Source of the DNA: Chitinophagaceae bacterium
GTDB taxonomy: Bacteria > Bacteroidota > Bacteroidia > Chitinophagales > Chitinophagaceae
Reading direction: 5' to 3'
Assembly (NCBI GenBank): GCA_016713965.1
Contig: JADJOC010000010.1
Coordinates: forward strand, 62,001-126,000
Length of the DNA: 64,000 nt
Shown here: positions 34,136 through 45,026 of the stretch, piece by piece
Layout of the letters: each line of letters begins with the position of its first letter
Numbering within the stretch: the stretch's first letter is position 1
The notes under the pieces: generated by a model
What the model was told of the DNA's origin: nothing
The model's input: only the letters and a program-made list of their open reading frames with translations
Databases searched by the model: none
Program-made: the position numbers and the translations under genes

Positions 34136-34747
34136 CTAATGTATCCTGTCACCCCTAACCTCCAACCCGTTCATCACTTCTTTCTCATATGCCAGCCATT
34201 CCGCCCATCTTTTCCTTACAATCTTTTTATCCATATAAGTTTCTGCCAGTGTTATAAATAATGTATAATGCCCGGCTTCGCTTTGCATAAATCGCCGGTA
34301 AAATTTACGCATATATCCATCATCCAATCCTTCGCTTAATCTTTTAAAACGTTCGCAACTCCGGGCCTCGATCAATGCCATGGTAAGCAAATGATCTAAT
34401 AACCTGTCGTCCGGACTACCTCCTTTTTTTTGAAACTCTATTAATTTATTTACATATTCATCTTTACGTTGCCTGCCAAGCTTTAAATTTCTTTTATGTA
34501 ACTCTGCCAGTACTGTACGAAAATGGCCCCATTCTTCAGTAACAAGCGGACTTAATTCTTCAACCAGCTTTTCTTTATCAGAATACCTTTGAATTAAAGT
34601 AATGCAGGTTGTAGCAGCTTTTTGCTCGCAATATGCATGATCAGTCAGTATTTCTTCGAGTTGCATCTCTGCCAGGTTTACCCAACGTGGATCAGTAGGT
34701 AGTTGAAGGCCAAGAATATTTTTAGTATGTAGCGAAAGTAGTTGCAT
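34136..34747 (-). CDS. miaE: tRNA-(ms2io6A)-hydroxylase MiaE
   Basis: Non-haem di-iron enzyme hydroxylating the isopentenyl group of ms2i6A37 in tRNAs. 203 residues, a ferritin-like four-helix bundle. Metal-ligand motifs are visible as Glu in MQLEEILTDHAYCEQKAA, EEWGHFRTVL, LIEARSCERF and SEAGHYTLF, the expected two ExxH-type pairs. The start is the ATG at 34747. A TATTTTTG -7 box lies at 34752-34759 (minus strand), so the leader is very short. Confidence 0.93.
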   Translation of the reverse strand: MQLLSLHTKNILGLQLPTDPRWVNLAEMQLEEILTDHAYCEQKAATTCITLIQRYSDKEKLVEELSPLVTEEWGHFRTVLAELHKRNLKLGRQRKDEYVNKLIEFQKKGGSPDDRLLDHLLTMALIEARSCERFKRLSEGLDDGYMRKFYRRFMQSEAGHYTLFITLAETYMDKKIVRKRWAEWLAYEKEVMNGLEVRGDRIH

Positions 34748-34751
34748 GATG

Positions 34752-34759
34752 CAAAAATA
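34752..34759 (-). promoter_or_regulatory. Putative -7 box for miaE
   Basis: TATTTTTG on the minus strand matches TAnnTTTG, 5 bp upstream of the start codon. No clear -33 element was checked beyond AT-richness. Confidence 0.35.
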
Positions 34760-34820
34760 AAAACTTATGTTGATAAGACATTATCAGGACTATTCATTCA
34801 GTAAATTACAATAATGATTA

Positions 34821-34865
34821 CCGGACATAAAAAACCACACTTATAGTGTGGTTTTTTATGTCCGG
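34821..34865 (-). terminator. Palindromic terminator, 20-bp stem
   Basis: Perfect inverted repeat beginning CCGGACATAAAAAACCACAC and closing with its complement around a TTATA loop. It lies 14 bp beyond the stop of the minus-strand lipoprotein gene at 34879. Confidence 0.85.
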
Positions 34866-34878
34866 TTTATAACTTTAT

Positions 34879-35462
34879 TTATTTAGCTACAAAAACAGTT
34901 ATTAATGCAGTTTTAGCTGCAAAATTAAAATTTTTAATAAAAATTAAACCTGTATTGCCATTGGCAGCTTTAAAAGCAATAACCTGATCAGTACTAATAC
35001 CAGTTGCTTGAGAACTTGGAACAAATCCGTCATTAAAATTTTTGTTAATAAAATCTACCGTAATAGCTTCAGGCTGATTAATAATTTTATTTTTTAAATC
35101 ACCTTGTAAATCTGCCGGAGTTTTAAAGATAGTAGAGTTTAACTTAGTCCAAGTATTTTGGCCGTAAGGTTGAGGATAGGTTGATGGTGAATATATACCA
35201 AACTCAACATCATTAATATTAAGTCCGAAATCTATTTTCTCAGAAATTGGTAAGTTTGCCTTAATTTGTTCCATTGTATAGCTTACGCCAGCTGTTGAAG
35301 AATACCAAGTAATAGATTTATTATTATCAGCATTTTTATCAAAATTCTCTAATGTAACTTCTGATTTTACTACTTGTTTTGGAGCAGGGTCATCTTTCTT
35401 ACAAGATGTTACTATTAATACTAAACTTGCCATTATAGACAAAATGAATAATTTCTTTTCAT
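34879..35462 (-). CDS. Lipoprotein, unknown; signal peptide frameshifted
   Basis: Secreted lipoprotein of about 193 residues. As written, the frame starts only at TTG 35442 or ATG 35433. Adding one A near 35455 joins the ATG at 35462 and gives a textbook signal MKKKLFILSIMASLVLIVTSCKKD with lipobox VTSC. The mature part is acidic, with a threonine/asparagine-rich surface (KSEVTLENFDKNADNNKSIT). No catalytic motif or known domain was recognised. A perfect 20-bp-stem terminator follows. It stands alone and is divergent from the acylase gene. Confidence 0.65.
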
Positions 35463-35594
35463 AATAAATATTTTTAATTGATTAATCATATTTCATATAC
35501 CGTGCAAAAATTTAAATTGCTATAAAAATTAAAATGTTAATTTTATCTAAAAATGAGAAATTTATATCCTTAAATTATAACATTAATCCTATTT

Positions 35595-38026
35595 ATGAGA
35601 ATAATCCCTTTTTTAATCTGTACCCTGATTACCATTTCATTAGTTATAGTGTTTGATACAAAATTAGTCCTACCTGCACCACTGGGAAAGCTTCTAAGTC
35701 CCCAGCATGGAGTCTGGCAAAATGCTGAAAAAATCAATACTGATTTCACGGCAGACTTAAAATTCCCCCAACTAAACGGTAAAGTTGATGTATATTTTGA
35801 TGAGCGGTTGGTACCCCATGTTTTTGCAGAGCAGGAGAATGATGTATATTTTGTACAAGGTTATCTTCATGCAAAATTCCGCTTATGGCAAATGGAATTG
35901 CAAACACATGCTGCAGCGGGGAGGGCCGGAGAAATAATTGGCGAAAAAGCTTTACAGCATGATAGGAAATTCAGAAGATTAGGCATGGTTTACGCTGCAG
36001 AAAATTCTTTAAAGGAAATGGAAAAAGATGTCGTTACTAAATTACAATGTGATGCCTATACCTTGGGGGTGAATGCCTATATTGAATCATTAACAGAAAG
36101 CAGCTTACCGCTAGAATATAAACTAATTGGTTATCAGCCTGAAAAATGGAGCAATTTAAAAACTGCACTTTTTTTGAAATATATGAGTTATGATTTGGCA
36201 GGGTATGATGAAGATTTTGAAATGACAAATGCCAAAAATTATTTTAATGCAGAAGATTTTGCATTATTATATCCCATAACCAGGATTCATTAGACCCAGT
36301 TATTCCAAAAGGTACCATTTATGCCCCACCTTCTATTGTACCAAAAGCACCTGCAAATGCAGATTCTTTATATTTTAGTAATAAGGGTACAGCTGATATA
36401 AATGAAATAAAACCTGATAGGGCAAATGGAAGTAATAATTGGGCATTAAGCGGAAAAAAAACAAAAAGTGGTGCGCCTATTTTATGTAATGACCCGCATT
36501 TAGGTTTGAATTTGCCATCACTCTGGTATGAAATGCAATTGTCCACACCATCATTTAATGCTTATGGCGCTTCTTTTCCTGGTGCACCAAGCATAGTAAT
36601 TGGATTTAATGACAGCTGTGCTTTTGGATTTACCAATGGAGGCAGGGATGTACGGGATTATTATGAAATTAAGTTTAAAGATGATACACAAAAGGAGTAT
36701 TGGTATAATAAACAGTGGCAGAAAACAACTTTTAGAATTGATACAATCTTTTTAAAGAATCGAGCACCATTTATAGATAGCGTTGCTTATACAGTTTTTG
36801 GGCCTGTCATGTATGATAAAAATTATGGCGGTGATAAAAATAAAAGTAATAAAAGTTATGCAGTAAGGTGGAAAGCGCATGATCCAAGCAATGAGTTAAC
36901 AATTTTTACCAAGCTTAACCGTGCTAAAAATTACGAAGACTATTCTGCTGCAGTTACTGATTTGCGTACACCAGGACAAAACTGTGCATTTGCCTCTAAG
37001 AATGGTGATATAGCTATACGAGCACAAGGAGAGTGGCCGGCTAAATGGAAAGGCCAGGGCGATTTCCTGATGCCTGGTTTTGATAGCAGCTATCAATGGC
37101 AGGGCATGATTCCGCAAAACGAAGTACCCTTTCAATATAACCCGGAAAGGGGGTTTGTCAGCAGTGCTAATCAAAAACCGACCGATACGACCTATCCTTA
37201 CTATCTTGGGAGAAGATATACACCGTATCGTGGTATCCTGGTTAACAGGTTACTAACGGAGATGAATAACGTTACTCTGCAGGATATGATGGATTTACAA
37301 ACGAACAATTATAATGTATTTGCAGAAATGGCGCTTCCGGTTTTTATGAAAAATATTAAAGATTCAGCATTGGAAACCACTGAAAAGGAGTATTTCAACA
37401 TGTTAAAAAACTGGAATTTACAAAATGAAGTAGGGTCAAAAGGCGCTACTGTTTTTGAAATACTATGGAATGATTTTTCAGATGCAATATTCAAAGATGA
37501 ATTTGCTAAAGCGCCCAGCCCTATTAACCGGCCTGTTGAAAGTACATTGTTAGAAGCAGTTTTAAAAGATTCAGCTTTTAAATTTATTGATAATATTGAG
37601 ACAACCCGGAAAGAAACCTTAGCTGATATAGTTACTACAGCATTTAAAAATACAGTGGATAGCTTAGTTATATTAAATAAAGAAGGAAAATTAGATTGGG
37701 AAAAATTCAAAGGCACCCGTGTAAGCCATTTAACCAAGCTGGATGTATTCAGCAGGTTAAATTTGCCAATCGGTGGCGGTACCCTGAATATTAATGCTAC
37801 AAGAAATGATCATGGGCCAAGTTGGAGAATGATTGTAAGCCTTACACAACAAACAGAGGCCTATGGTATATATCCCGGGGGACAAAGTGGTAACCCGGGC
37901 AGTAAGTATTATGATATGTTTATCGACCAGTGGGTGGCAGGAAAATATTACCTGCTTTGGTTAATGACCAGGGCAGAAGAAAATGATAAGCGGGTTAAAT
38001 GGAGAATGAGTTTTAATAAAAGCTAG
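35595..38026 (+). CDS. Penicillin acylase family (Ntn-hydrolase), frameshifted
   Basis: Secreted or periplasmic N-terminal-nucleophile hydrolase cleaving an amide such as an acyl-homoserine lactone or beta-lactam side chain; the substrate is not known. The N-terminus is a membrane-anchor/signal segment (MRIIPFLICTLITISLVIVF). The alpha-chain part carries VYFVQGYLHAKFRLWQMEL. One missing C at about 36281 breaks the frame after LLYPIT; the continuation is QDSLDPVIPKGT. The autocatalytic Ser is in NGSNNWALSG (about 36430), followed by NDPHLGLNLPSLWYEM. The beta-chain continues to YPGGQSGNPGSKYYDMFIDQW near the end. Total about 810 residues. Confidence 0.87.
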
Positions 38027-38103
38027 TTGATGATGTTTAATGTGATTCTCAAAATTAATAATCAAACTATGCTATCAGAAGAGCATAGTCAAAAATATAC
38101 AAT

Positions 38104-38460
38104 ATGAAATTCGTTATTTCTTTTATACTTACAGCTTTATTAAGCTTTGCAGCATGTTTTTATTTTCCATGGTGGAGCATTGCTATTGCTGCATTTATGG
38201 TTGCTTTGCTTATTCCTCAAAAGCCGGTAAAAGCATTTTTTACTGCTTTTATTGCATTACTATTATTGTGGGGTTCAATATCTTTCTATATTAGTAATAA
38301 TAATGATCATTTATTGGCTCATAAAATATCGGTACTTATTCTAAAATTTGACAACCCATATTTATTAATCTTGGCTACTGCTGTCATTGGAGCTTTAGTG
38401 GCAGGATTTGCCGCATTATCAGGTTCGTATTTGAGAAGAATTAAACCGGCAGCAAATTGA
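38104..38460 (+). CDS. Small polytopic membrane protein
   Basis: 118 residues with about four transmembrane segments (1-20, 22-42, 45-66, 88-112) separated by short basic turns (PQKPVK). No family was recognised. It follows the acylase gene in the same direction with a 77-bp gap. Its composition resembles small conserved Bacteroidota inner-membrane proteins. Confidence 0.65.
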   Translation: MKFVISFILTALLSFAACFYFPWWSIAIAAFMVALLIPQKPVKAFFTAFIALLLLWGSISFYISNNNDHLLAHKISVLILKFDNPYLLILATAVIGALVAGFAALSGSYLRRIKPAAN

Positions 38461-38520
38461 CTTTAATCTTTTGGTAACAGTATTGCAATTATCTTTGGTT
38501 AAATTGTAAAACTTTGCCTG

Positions 38521-39051
38521 ATGAATTTTTTTTTAATAATTAGCAGCCTAATATTTATTCAGCCTGTACAAATTAGTTACAACTACAAACTTCCGGGTAT
38601 AATTTGTGATAACGCCAAGTCGTTTAATCTTTTCAAAAAAGCTGCGGAAGTTGCTATTGTATCATATTCTGAAACACAAGCCCCGGAACCTGGCATTGGA
38701 TATTGGAAAAATAAGGCAAAGGAGGAAGCGGGAAAAATCATTATGCCTAAGTTTTATGAATATAAAAAATTAGATAAAGAAGCTATTGACTTGCTTGGTA
38801 ATATAATTTATGGTAAATCCTGTAAAAAGAAAGCTTTGGGATCAGAGTGTTATTTTCCCCGGCATGCAATAATTTTTAAAGATAATTCAGGCAATATTTT
38901 TTCATGTATAGAAGTTTGTTTTGAGTGTGAACAAATGGCAATGTTGCCCAATGATGTTCAATCCTTCGTTATATGTGAAAGTAAATTAACCGCTATTAAA
39001 GATTTTTTTAAAAAATATGGATTAACGAATGGGTTTGGGAAAATTTATTAG
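38521..39051 (+). CDS. Secreted hypothetical protein with CxxC
   Basis: 176 residues. The N-terminus (MNFFLIISSLIFIQPVQIS) looks like a signal peptide. The C-terminal half has SECYFPRHAIIFKDNSGN followed by EVCFECEQMAM, a CxxC pair that could bind metal or form a disulfide. A similar layout is seen in short uncharacterised Bacteroidota proteins, but I cannot name the family. The gene is tightly packed, with the next gene starting 20 bp after its stop. Confidence 0.6.
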   Translation: MNFFLIISSLIFIQPVQISYNYKLPGIICDNAKSFNLFKKAAEVAIVSYSETQAPEPGIGYWKNKAKEEAGKIIMPKFYEYKKLDKEAIDLLGNIIYGKSCKKKALGSECYFPRHAIIFKDNSGNIFSCIEVCFECEQMAMLPNDVQSFVICESKLTAIKDFFKKYGLTNGFGKIY

Positions 39052-39071
39052 TCCTGCAATTAAAGATTTCC

Positions 39072-41626
39072 ATGCAAAAATATTTATTATTCTTTTTTTT
39101 ACTTAGCTTATTTTTTCTAAAAACTACTGCCCAAAAAATTTCCGGAACTGTATTTAATGGTCAGGGTAACTTATTGCCTTATTCATCTATTACAATCAAG
39201 GGTACTTCTACAGGCGTAAGCGCTAATAGCAAAGCAAAATTTTCTTTGAATGTAAAACCGGGTACCTATACAATTATATGCCAGCATATTGGCTATGCCC
39301 GTCAAGAGAAGCAGGTTGTTATTGCAAATAATGACGAACAGGTATCATTTATTTTAAATGAACAAGAGCTCAGCTTAAATGAAGTAATAGTAAAGAAAGG
39401 AGGGGAAGATCCGGCGTATGGAATTATTCGCCAGGCAATAAAAAAAAAGAAGTTATTACAGTAAGCAAGTTCAAAGTTTTGAATGTGATTTGTATACAAA
39501 GATATAATAAAGCTTAGAAATTTACCCAATAAAATTCTTGGGCAAAAAGTGCCTGAAGAGGACATAAAAGATATGCGACTGGATTCATCGGGGAAAGGGA
39601 TAATTTATTTGTCCGAATCTGTTGCAAAAGTATTACACAATTACCTGATAAATTTAAAATGGAAGTAAACAGCAGCCGGGTAAGTGGCAGCGGTGGCTTT
39701 GGTTTTACTTTTCCCACTTTTATAAGTTTATATAATAATAATGTAACCATATTTACCGAACGTTTTAATCCCAGGGGATTTATATCTCCTATTGCAGACG
39801 GGGCTTTAAATTTTTATAAGTATAAATATTTAGGAAGCTTTTGGGAAGATGGAAAAGAAATTAATTCTATCCAGGTAACGCCAAGACGTACGTATGAACC
39901 TTTATTTACGGGGATAATTAATATTACTGAGGGAGATTGGAGAATACACAGCTTTGATTTATTCCTTACCAAAACAGCCCAGTTAGAACTATTAGACACG
40001 CTTGGAATAAACCAATTGCACACGCCTGTAAATAATGATGTCTGGCAGGTGAAAAATCAAGTGCTATATTTTAATTTTAAACAATTTAAGATTGATGCTG
40101 TAGGCAATTTTGTAAATGTGTATACTAACTATACTGTTAACAAAGGGTTTCCTAAAAAGTTTTTTGATAAAATAGTCATTAAGTATGATACAGCAGTTAA
40201 TAAAAGAACAGCCGCATATTGGGATACTGTTCGTCCTATGCCCCTGGAGCCGGAAGAACGAAAAGATTATGCAATAAAAGATAGTATCTATCAAATAGAA
40301 AAGGATTCGGTATTAAGCCAGAAGTCAATTGATTCATTAAATAAAAAGCAAGGCAAGCTAAAACCCTTGGAAATTTTCTGGCAGGGTATTGACAGAAAAA
40401 AATATAATAAAAACTACACACTAGAGTGGGGTGTCAATTCATTGGTAAAAGCCCTGGAGTATAATACTGTAGAAGGCCTGGTAATTAATTTTAATACATT
40501 TTTTAATAAAAAATTTATTAAGCAAAAATCTAATTTTTCTATACAGCCTTATATGCGGTATGGCTTTTCCAATAAACATTTTAATGCCTGGATTGATATA
40601 AATTTCAGGACAAGAGACTGGAGCACGGGTAAAAAAATAAAAAGAGAAAGCTGGGGATTTTCCGGCGGTAAGCGGATAAGCCAGTTTAATAATGAAAATC
40701 CTATTTCCCCTTTATCCAATAGTATCAGCACTTTAATTTGGGGAAATAATTATATGAAAATTTATGAAAATTATTTTGGGAGCATTAATTTTTCAAAACG
40801 CTATGAAAGCGGGTTCAGGCTAAATGTAAATGCTTTGTACGAAGACAGAATGCCTCTGGAAAATACAACTGATTTTGTATTGATTAAAAGCAAAACCTAC
40901 AAGTTTACTCCCAATTATCCGCAGGAAAAATTTTTATCACAATTTACTCCCCACCAGGCACTTGTTGTAAGTGTGGGTATAAGCATTAAGCCGGGGCAGC
41001 GTTATATACAATTCCCTCATAATACAATTGCCATTGGATCTAAATATCCAACATTTTCATTCAACTATGCTAAAGGGATTAATAAATTGGCAGGCAGCGA
41101 TGTAGATTTTGACAAATGGAAATTTTTTATAAATGATGATAAGAATTTTAAACTCGCAGGCCAGTTGAAATATAAAATAGGAATAGGTGGATTTCTTAAC
41201 AGTAAAAAAGTATTTATCCAGGATTACCAACATTTTAATGGTAACCGTTTAGCAGCAGCGAGTGAATATGTAAACAGCTTTCAGCTGGCAAGCTATTATG
41301 GAAACAGTACTATAGCGCCGTTCTATTCTTTCGGCCATGCAGAGCATCATTTTAATGGGCTGTTAACTAATAAAATTCCGCTGTTTAAACGTCTTAACTG
41401 GAATTTGGTTGGCGGAAGCAATGCACTTTACATTAATAGCAAGACTAATTATGTGGAAGTATCCGGCGGGCTTGAAAATATTTTTAAAACATTAAGAGTA
41501 GATGTTGTAACTGCTTTTATAAATGGTAAAAATGTATCCACCCGTATTCGCATAGGTGCCGGCGGGGTTATTGGTGCAAGTATAAAATCAAATTCAAAAG
41601 GCCGGTCCTTCTCCGTAGATCTTTAA
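39072..41626 (+). CDS. DUF5686/carboxypeptidase-regulatory-like outer membrane protein, frameshifted
   Basis: Outer-membrane beta-barrel protein with an N-terminal CarboxypepD_reg-like domain. Signal peptide MQKYLLFFFLLSLFFLKTTAQ; then KISGTVFNGQGNLLPYSSITIKG, a typical start of that domain, to about residue 110. The frame breaks in the A-run at about 39440 (one A too many) and again at about 39630 (one base missing). The segments between and after read SYYSKQVQSFECDLYTKD, MRLDSSGKGIIYLSES and GFTFPTFISLYNNN. The long C-terminal part (to residue about 850) is rich in alternating strands, ending VIGASIKSNSKGRSFSVDL. The role is unknown. Confidence 0.8.
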
Positions 41627-41653
41627 CATTAAGCAATTACGTTATTAAATCAA

Positions 41654-41661
41654 TATCTTTG
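41654..41661 (+). promoter_or_regulatory. Putative -7 box upstream of trhO
   Basis: TATCTTTG (41654-41661) matches TAnnTTTG. The hairpin at 41691 would then lie in the trhO leader. Confidence 0.3.
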
Positions 41662-41690
41662 TAATCAATTTGGTTTGCCTGCAAGCATCC

Positions 41691-41711
41691 ATCCGCTTTA
41701 AGCGGATTTTT
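41691..41711 (+). terminator. Short terminator after the DUF5686 gene
   Basis: ATCCGCT/AGCGGAT arms (41691-41697 and 41701-41707) with a 3-nt loop, followed by TTTTATT. Confidence 0.6.
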
Positions 41712-41737
41712 ATTCTATAATAAAATCAAATAAAATC

Positions 41738-42772
41738 ATGGCAGTATTGCATAACAGAGTGTCCCAGGCGGAGCTAAAAAAACTGTTGAATGAAGAGAAA
41801 GAGCATCGGACTACTATTTCCTTTTACCATTATTTTTCAATTACTGATCCTAAGCAACTCCGGGATGATTTATATAAATCCTTACATGCATTAAAAGTAT
41901 TCGGAAGAATTTATGTGGCACATGAAGGTATTAATGCCCAGGTAAGTGTACCTGAAAGTAATTTTATTGCTTTAAAAAAATATTTATATAGTATTGAAGC
42001 TTTAAATAACATCCGGCTAAATATAGCGGTGGATGATGATGGAAAATCATTCTGGGTGCTAAAAATAAAAGTAAGGGAAAAAATTGTTGCTGATGGGATT
42101 ACTGATCCCGGCTTTAGTATGGATAAAAAAGGACGGTATGTAAATGCAGTCCAGATGAATGCGCTGCTGAAAGATGAGAATACGATTGTAATTGACATGC
42201 GCAATCATTACGAATACGAGGTAGGGCATTTTGTAAAGGCAATAGAAGTACCAAGCGATACTTTTAGGGAGCAGCTGCCTATGGCTGTAGAAATGATGAA
42301 GGATAAAAAAGATAAGAATATCATTATGTATTGCACAGGCGGCATTCGTTGTGAAAAAGCCAGTGCGTATATGATGCATCATGGTTTTAATAATGTTTTT
42401 GATTTGGAAGGTGGTATTATTAACTATGCAAGAGAAGCAAAAGAAAAAGGTTTGCAAAGCGAATTTATTGGAAAAAATTTTGTGTTTGATGACAGGAGAG
42501 GAGAACGTATAACCGAACACGTTATTGCTAAATGTCATCAATGCGGCAATACTTCGGATACGCATATTAATTGCAATAATGATGGCTGTCATTTATTATT
42601 TATACAATGCAAAGCATGTGCTGAAAAGTATGATGGCTGCTGTAGTGAAGAATGCCGTCAAATATTTAACCTGCCTTTGGAGCAGCAGAAGGAATTACGT
42701 AAAGGAATTGACAAAGGGAATATGATTTTTAATAAAAGTAAGCAAAGGTTAAGGCCAAGGTTGGATAAATAA
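41738..42772 (+). CDS. trhO: tRNA uridine(34) hydroxylase / rhodanese-family protein TrhO
   Basis: Oxygen-dependent formation of 5-hydroxyuridine at the tRNA wobble position. 344 residues. The N-terminal UPF0176-type domain has FYHYFSITDPKQLRDDL and VAHEGINAQVSVPE. The rhodanese domain at about 135-235 has VIDMRNHYEYEVGHF and the active-site loop CTGGIRCEKASAYM (Cys near 199). A C-terminal Cys-rich segment (KCHQCGNTSDTHINC, CKACAEKYDGCCSEEC) is typical of the longer members and may bind metal. Confidence 0.92.
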   Translation: MAVLHNRVSQAELKKLLNEEKEHRTTISFYHYFSITDPKQLRDDLYKSLHALKVFGRIYVAHEGINAQVSVPESNFIALKKYLYSIEALNNIRLNIAVDDDGKSFWVLKIKVREKIVADGITDPGFSMDKKGRYVNAVQMNALLKDENTIVIDMRNHYEYEVGHFVKAIEVPSDTFREQLPMAVEMMKDKKDKNIIMYCTGGIRCEKASAYMMHHGFNNVFDLEGGIINYAREAKEKGLQSEFIGKNFVFDDRRGERITEHVIAKCHQCGNTSDTHINCNNDGCHLLFIQCKACAEKYDGCCSEECRQIFNLPLEQQKELRKGIDKGNMIFNKSKQRLRPRLDK

Positions 42773-43215
42773 ATTTGGTATTAGGGTAATTGTGATAATT
42801 GGAATTAGGGTAATGATGCAGTAAGGAATTAGGAGTTTGATTTTTAGGGTTCAAGTTTTGGGTTTGAAGTTTAAGGTTGAGGCTTCAGCTTATTAGAAAT
42901 GTAGCTTAGTATCATAATGTTATGAATTTTGATTTAGCTCCGTAGGAGCGACATGTCAGTAGCAGTAGATAACAATTAATTATGTTTTCAGCTCCGTAGG
43001 AGCGTAATATTTATAGCAAAATGTAATTGTATTTTCCCAACTCCGTAGGAGTTGAACATTTATTAACAAACATAATTAAAGATGAATAAAGCGATACCGG
43101 TAAATGGATGCCGGATGGCAGCAAGTACCCCGGCGTAAGCGTAGCGAACGGGGAGTACTGCGTACAGCCGGTACCGAAGCTGAATAAAGATATAACGACG
43201 ACAGCCCCAAATTGT
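42773..43215 (+). repeat. Composite intergenic repeat, copy E
   Basis: Same module order. AT-rich GGTAATTGTGATAATTGGAATTAGG block, then REP hairpins at 42935-42950, 42990-43004 and 43038-43055. The AAAGATGAATAAAGCGATACC module and a GATGCCGGATGGCAGCAAGTACC segment follow, the latter similar in style (reversed) to 49885-49970. No gene was seen. Confidence 0.7.
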
Positions 43216-43264
43216 ATTTATTGATTATATTGTTTATTGATAATCATTTTTTAATAAATAGTTT

Positions 43265-43741
43265 ATGAACACAAACGAGCAGTTGATAATAAAATTTTAC
43301 AATGCCTTTAGCAAAAAAGATTATGTGACTATGAATAGTTGCTATAGTGATGATATTGTTTTTTTTGATCCGGTTTTTGGGTTATTAAAAAGTGATACCG
43401 TAAAAGCAATGTGGCAAATGTTGTGTACCAATGCAAAAGATTTTTCCCTGGCCTTTGATAGTATCCAACATTTGGATGAAGAATATTCAACCTGTAACTG
43501 GGTGGCGACTTATACTTTTTCCAAGACAGGCCGAAAAGTAGTAAATAAAGTGAAAGCATATATGCGTTTTGCCGATGGTAAAATAATTGAGCACAGTGAT
43601 GGCTTTAGTTTACACAAATGGAGCAAGCAGGCTTTGGGTTTTAGCGGATGGCTCCTTGGCTGGAATTCTTTTTTTCAAAATAAAATAAAAAATAAAGCAA
43701 AAAGGAGTTTATTAAATTTTATAAATAGCACTAACATTTAA
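43265..43741 (+). CDS. SnoaL-like / nuclear transport factor 2 family protein
   Basis: 158 residues with an NTF2-like alpha+beta cone. Hallmarks are the N-terminal helix LIIKFYNAFSKKDYVTMNSC, then VFFDPVFGLLKSDTVKAMWQML and CNWVATYTFSKTGRKVVNKV, with the C-terminal FADGKIIEHSDGFSLHKW. Members bind small hydrophobic ligands or act as isomerase-like enzymes; nothing in the neighbours names a substrate. It converges on the minus-strand gene ending at 43738. Confidence 0.85.
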   Translation: MNTNEQLIIKFYNAFSKKDYVTMNSCYSDDIVFFDPVFGLLKSDTVKAMWQMLCTNAKDFSLAFDSIQHLDEEYSTCNWVATYTFSKTGRKVVNKVKAYMRFADGKIIEHSDGFSLHKWSKQALGFSGWLLGWNSFFQNKIKNKAKRSLLNFINSTNI

Positions 43742-44801
43742 ATAGTAATATTAAAAACACGTGCCAGTTTTTCCCAATTTTCAGCATCAATAACATAATC
43801 AGGTGGAGAAAATACAAGCCATTTTACTTTTATATTGCGGCCCTGCCATACATTTCTTCCCCAAGGGGAAGTTTGGCCTATAGTAATATTTTTAAAGCCC
43901 GGAACTTTTAATTTCATTATTAAATAATAAATATTATACCCTTTTCCTGATAAGTTTCCAATATATACATTAGTTGCTACACTATTAACGGAAGCACTAA
44001 ATATTTCATTTCTAGATTCTAAATGTAGAAAACTTACCATGCTATTTTGGATAGTCATATAAAATCCTGTACCTTTTTTTCCTTTTTTAGTAATGAAGTA
44101 AATAAAGCCGACTATACCCATTAAGGTTAATACTAAAGTAATAAAATAATTATTTATATTCAATGCTGTAAGGATAATTATTGGCACGGCTAAAAAAGCA
44201 TAATATAATAGTAATGTTTTTCCTACCCTCATATTCCTCCGCAACTCAAAAACAAGTTCATTGGTGTTAAAGGCATTTACCTGTGATACTTCTATTCTTT
44301 GTTTTTTCTCAATCGCAGGCAAAAATGTTTGCATGCCTTTTTTATCTATAAAGCAATCCACATTCATTGTCCAGTCCTGGGTATAATAATTAGGATTTTC
44401 TGCTGTGTAATTCAAGATGCCAATTTTAAGATTTTTTTTTTCTTCACCAATATGTAGTACAGAGCCATGCGACCCACCTGCAGGAATACCGTACTTTCCA
44501 AAGGTTATTTTTGCAGTTGTAAGGTTTATACATTTATCAAGAAAGCATAGTTCCCCGTTTTGTATATTTATATTACTTTTTCGTTTTTGGTATTTACAAT
44601 TAGCATAGCTACGAGACCTGCCATAAAAATGCCCATGGCTACCATCGGAGCTTTTTCAAATAGCCATTCATATTTTTTAAACAGGATCTTATCTATATTA
44701 ATTAATACGGAAGGTGCAAACACAGCTAATATTGCAGGGATAAAGGCAATGTAATAATATTTTACTTTTTTATAATAATATACAGGCCATGTATTATTCA
44801 T
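43738..44801 (-). CDS. Membrane protein, unknown, frameshifted
   Basis: Two minus-strand frames appear to be one gene. The ATG at 44801 gives MNNTWPVYYYKKVKYYYIAF with two transmembrane segments and ends ...LIVNTKNEKVI at about 44568. The continuation in another frame reads NIQNGELCFLDKCINLTTAK, GKYGIPAGGSHGSVLHIGEE, and then NYTAENPNYYTQDWTMNVDC through to FNITI at 43738. That gives about 355 residues, with two further hydrophobic segments (about 200-245). One indel at about 44575 explains the split. No family was recognised. Calling this one gene is an inference. Confidence 0.6.
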
Positions 44802-45001
44802 ATATAATAGTTAATCTATTCAATAAGATGCCTTAGTTTAGGCAATTACATATTGTCAGCGGTAAAGATAAAATGATAAAAGCTTAAAATAGATATGGTA
44901 CAGGCGATATCATTATTTCTTTCCCGAAAAAAAAGAAATAATAACAGAACAAATTCACAACTGAAGCTTGGCAAGGTTACTAAAGCAGGTAACACAAATA
45001 A

Positions 45002-45024
45002 GATATTGCACAAAGTGCAATATC
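45002..45024 (-). terminator. Terminator downstream of pyk
   Basis: GATATTGCAC/GTGCAATATC arms, 10 bp each with a 3-nt loop, adjacent to the pyk stop codon. T-rich beyond, on the minus strand. Confidence 0.75.
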
Positions 45025-45026
45025 AC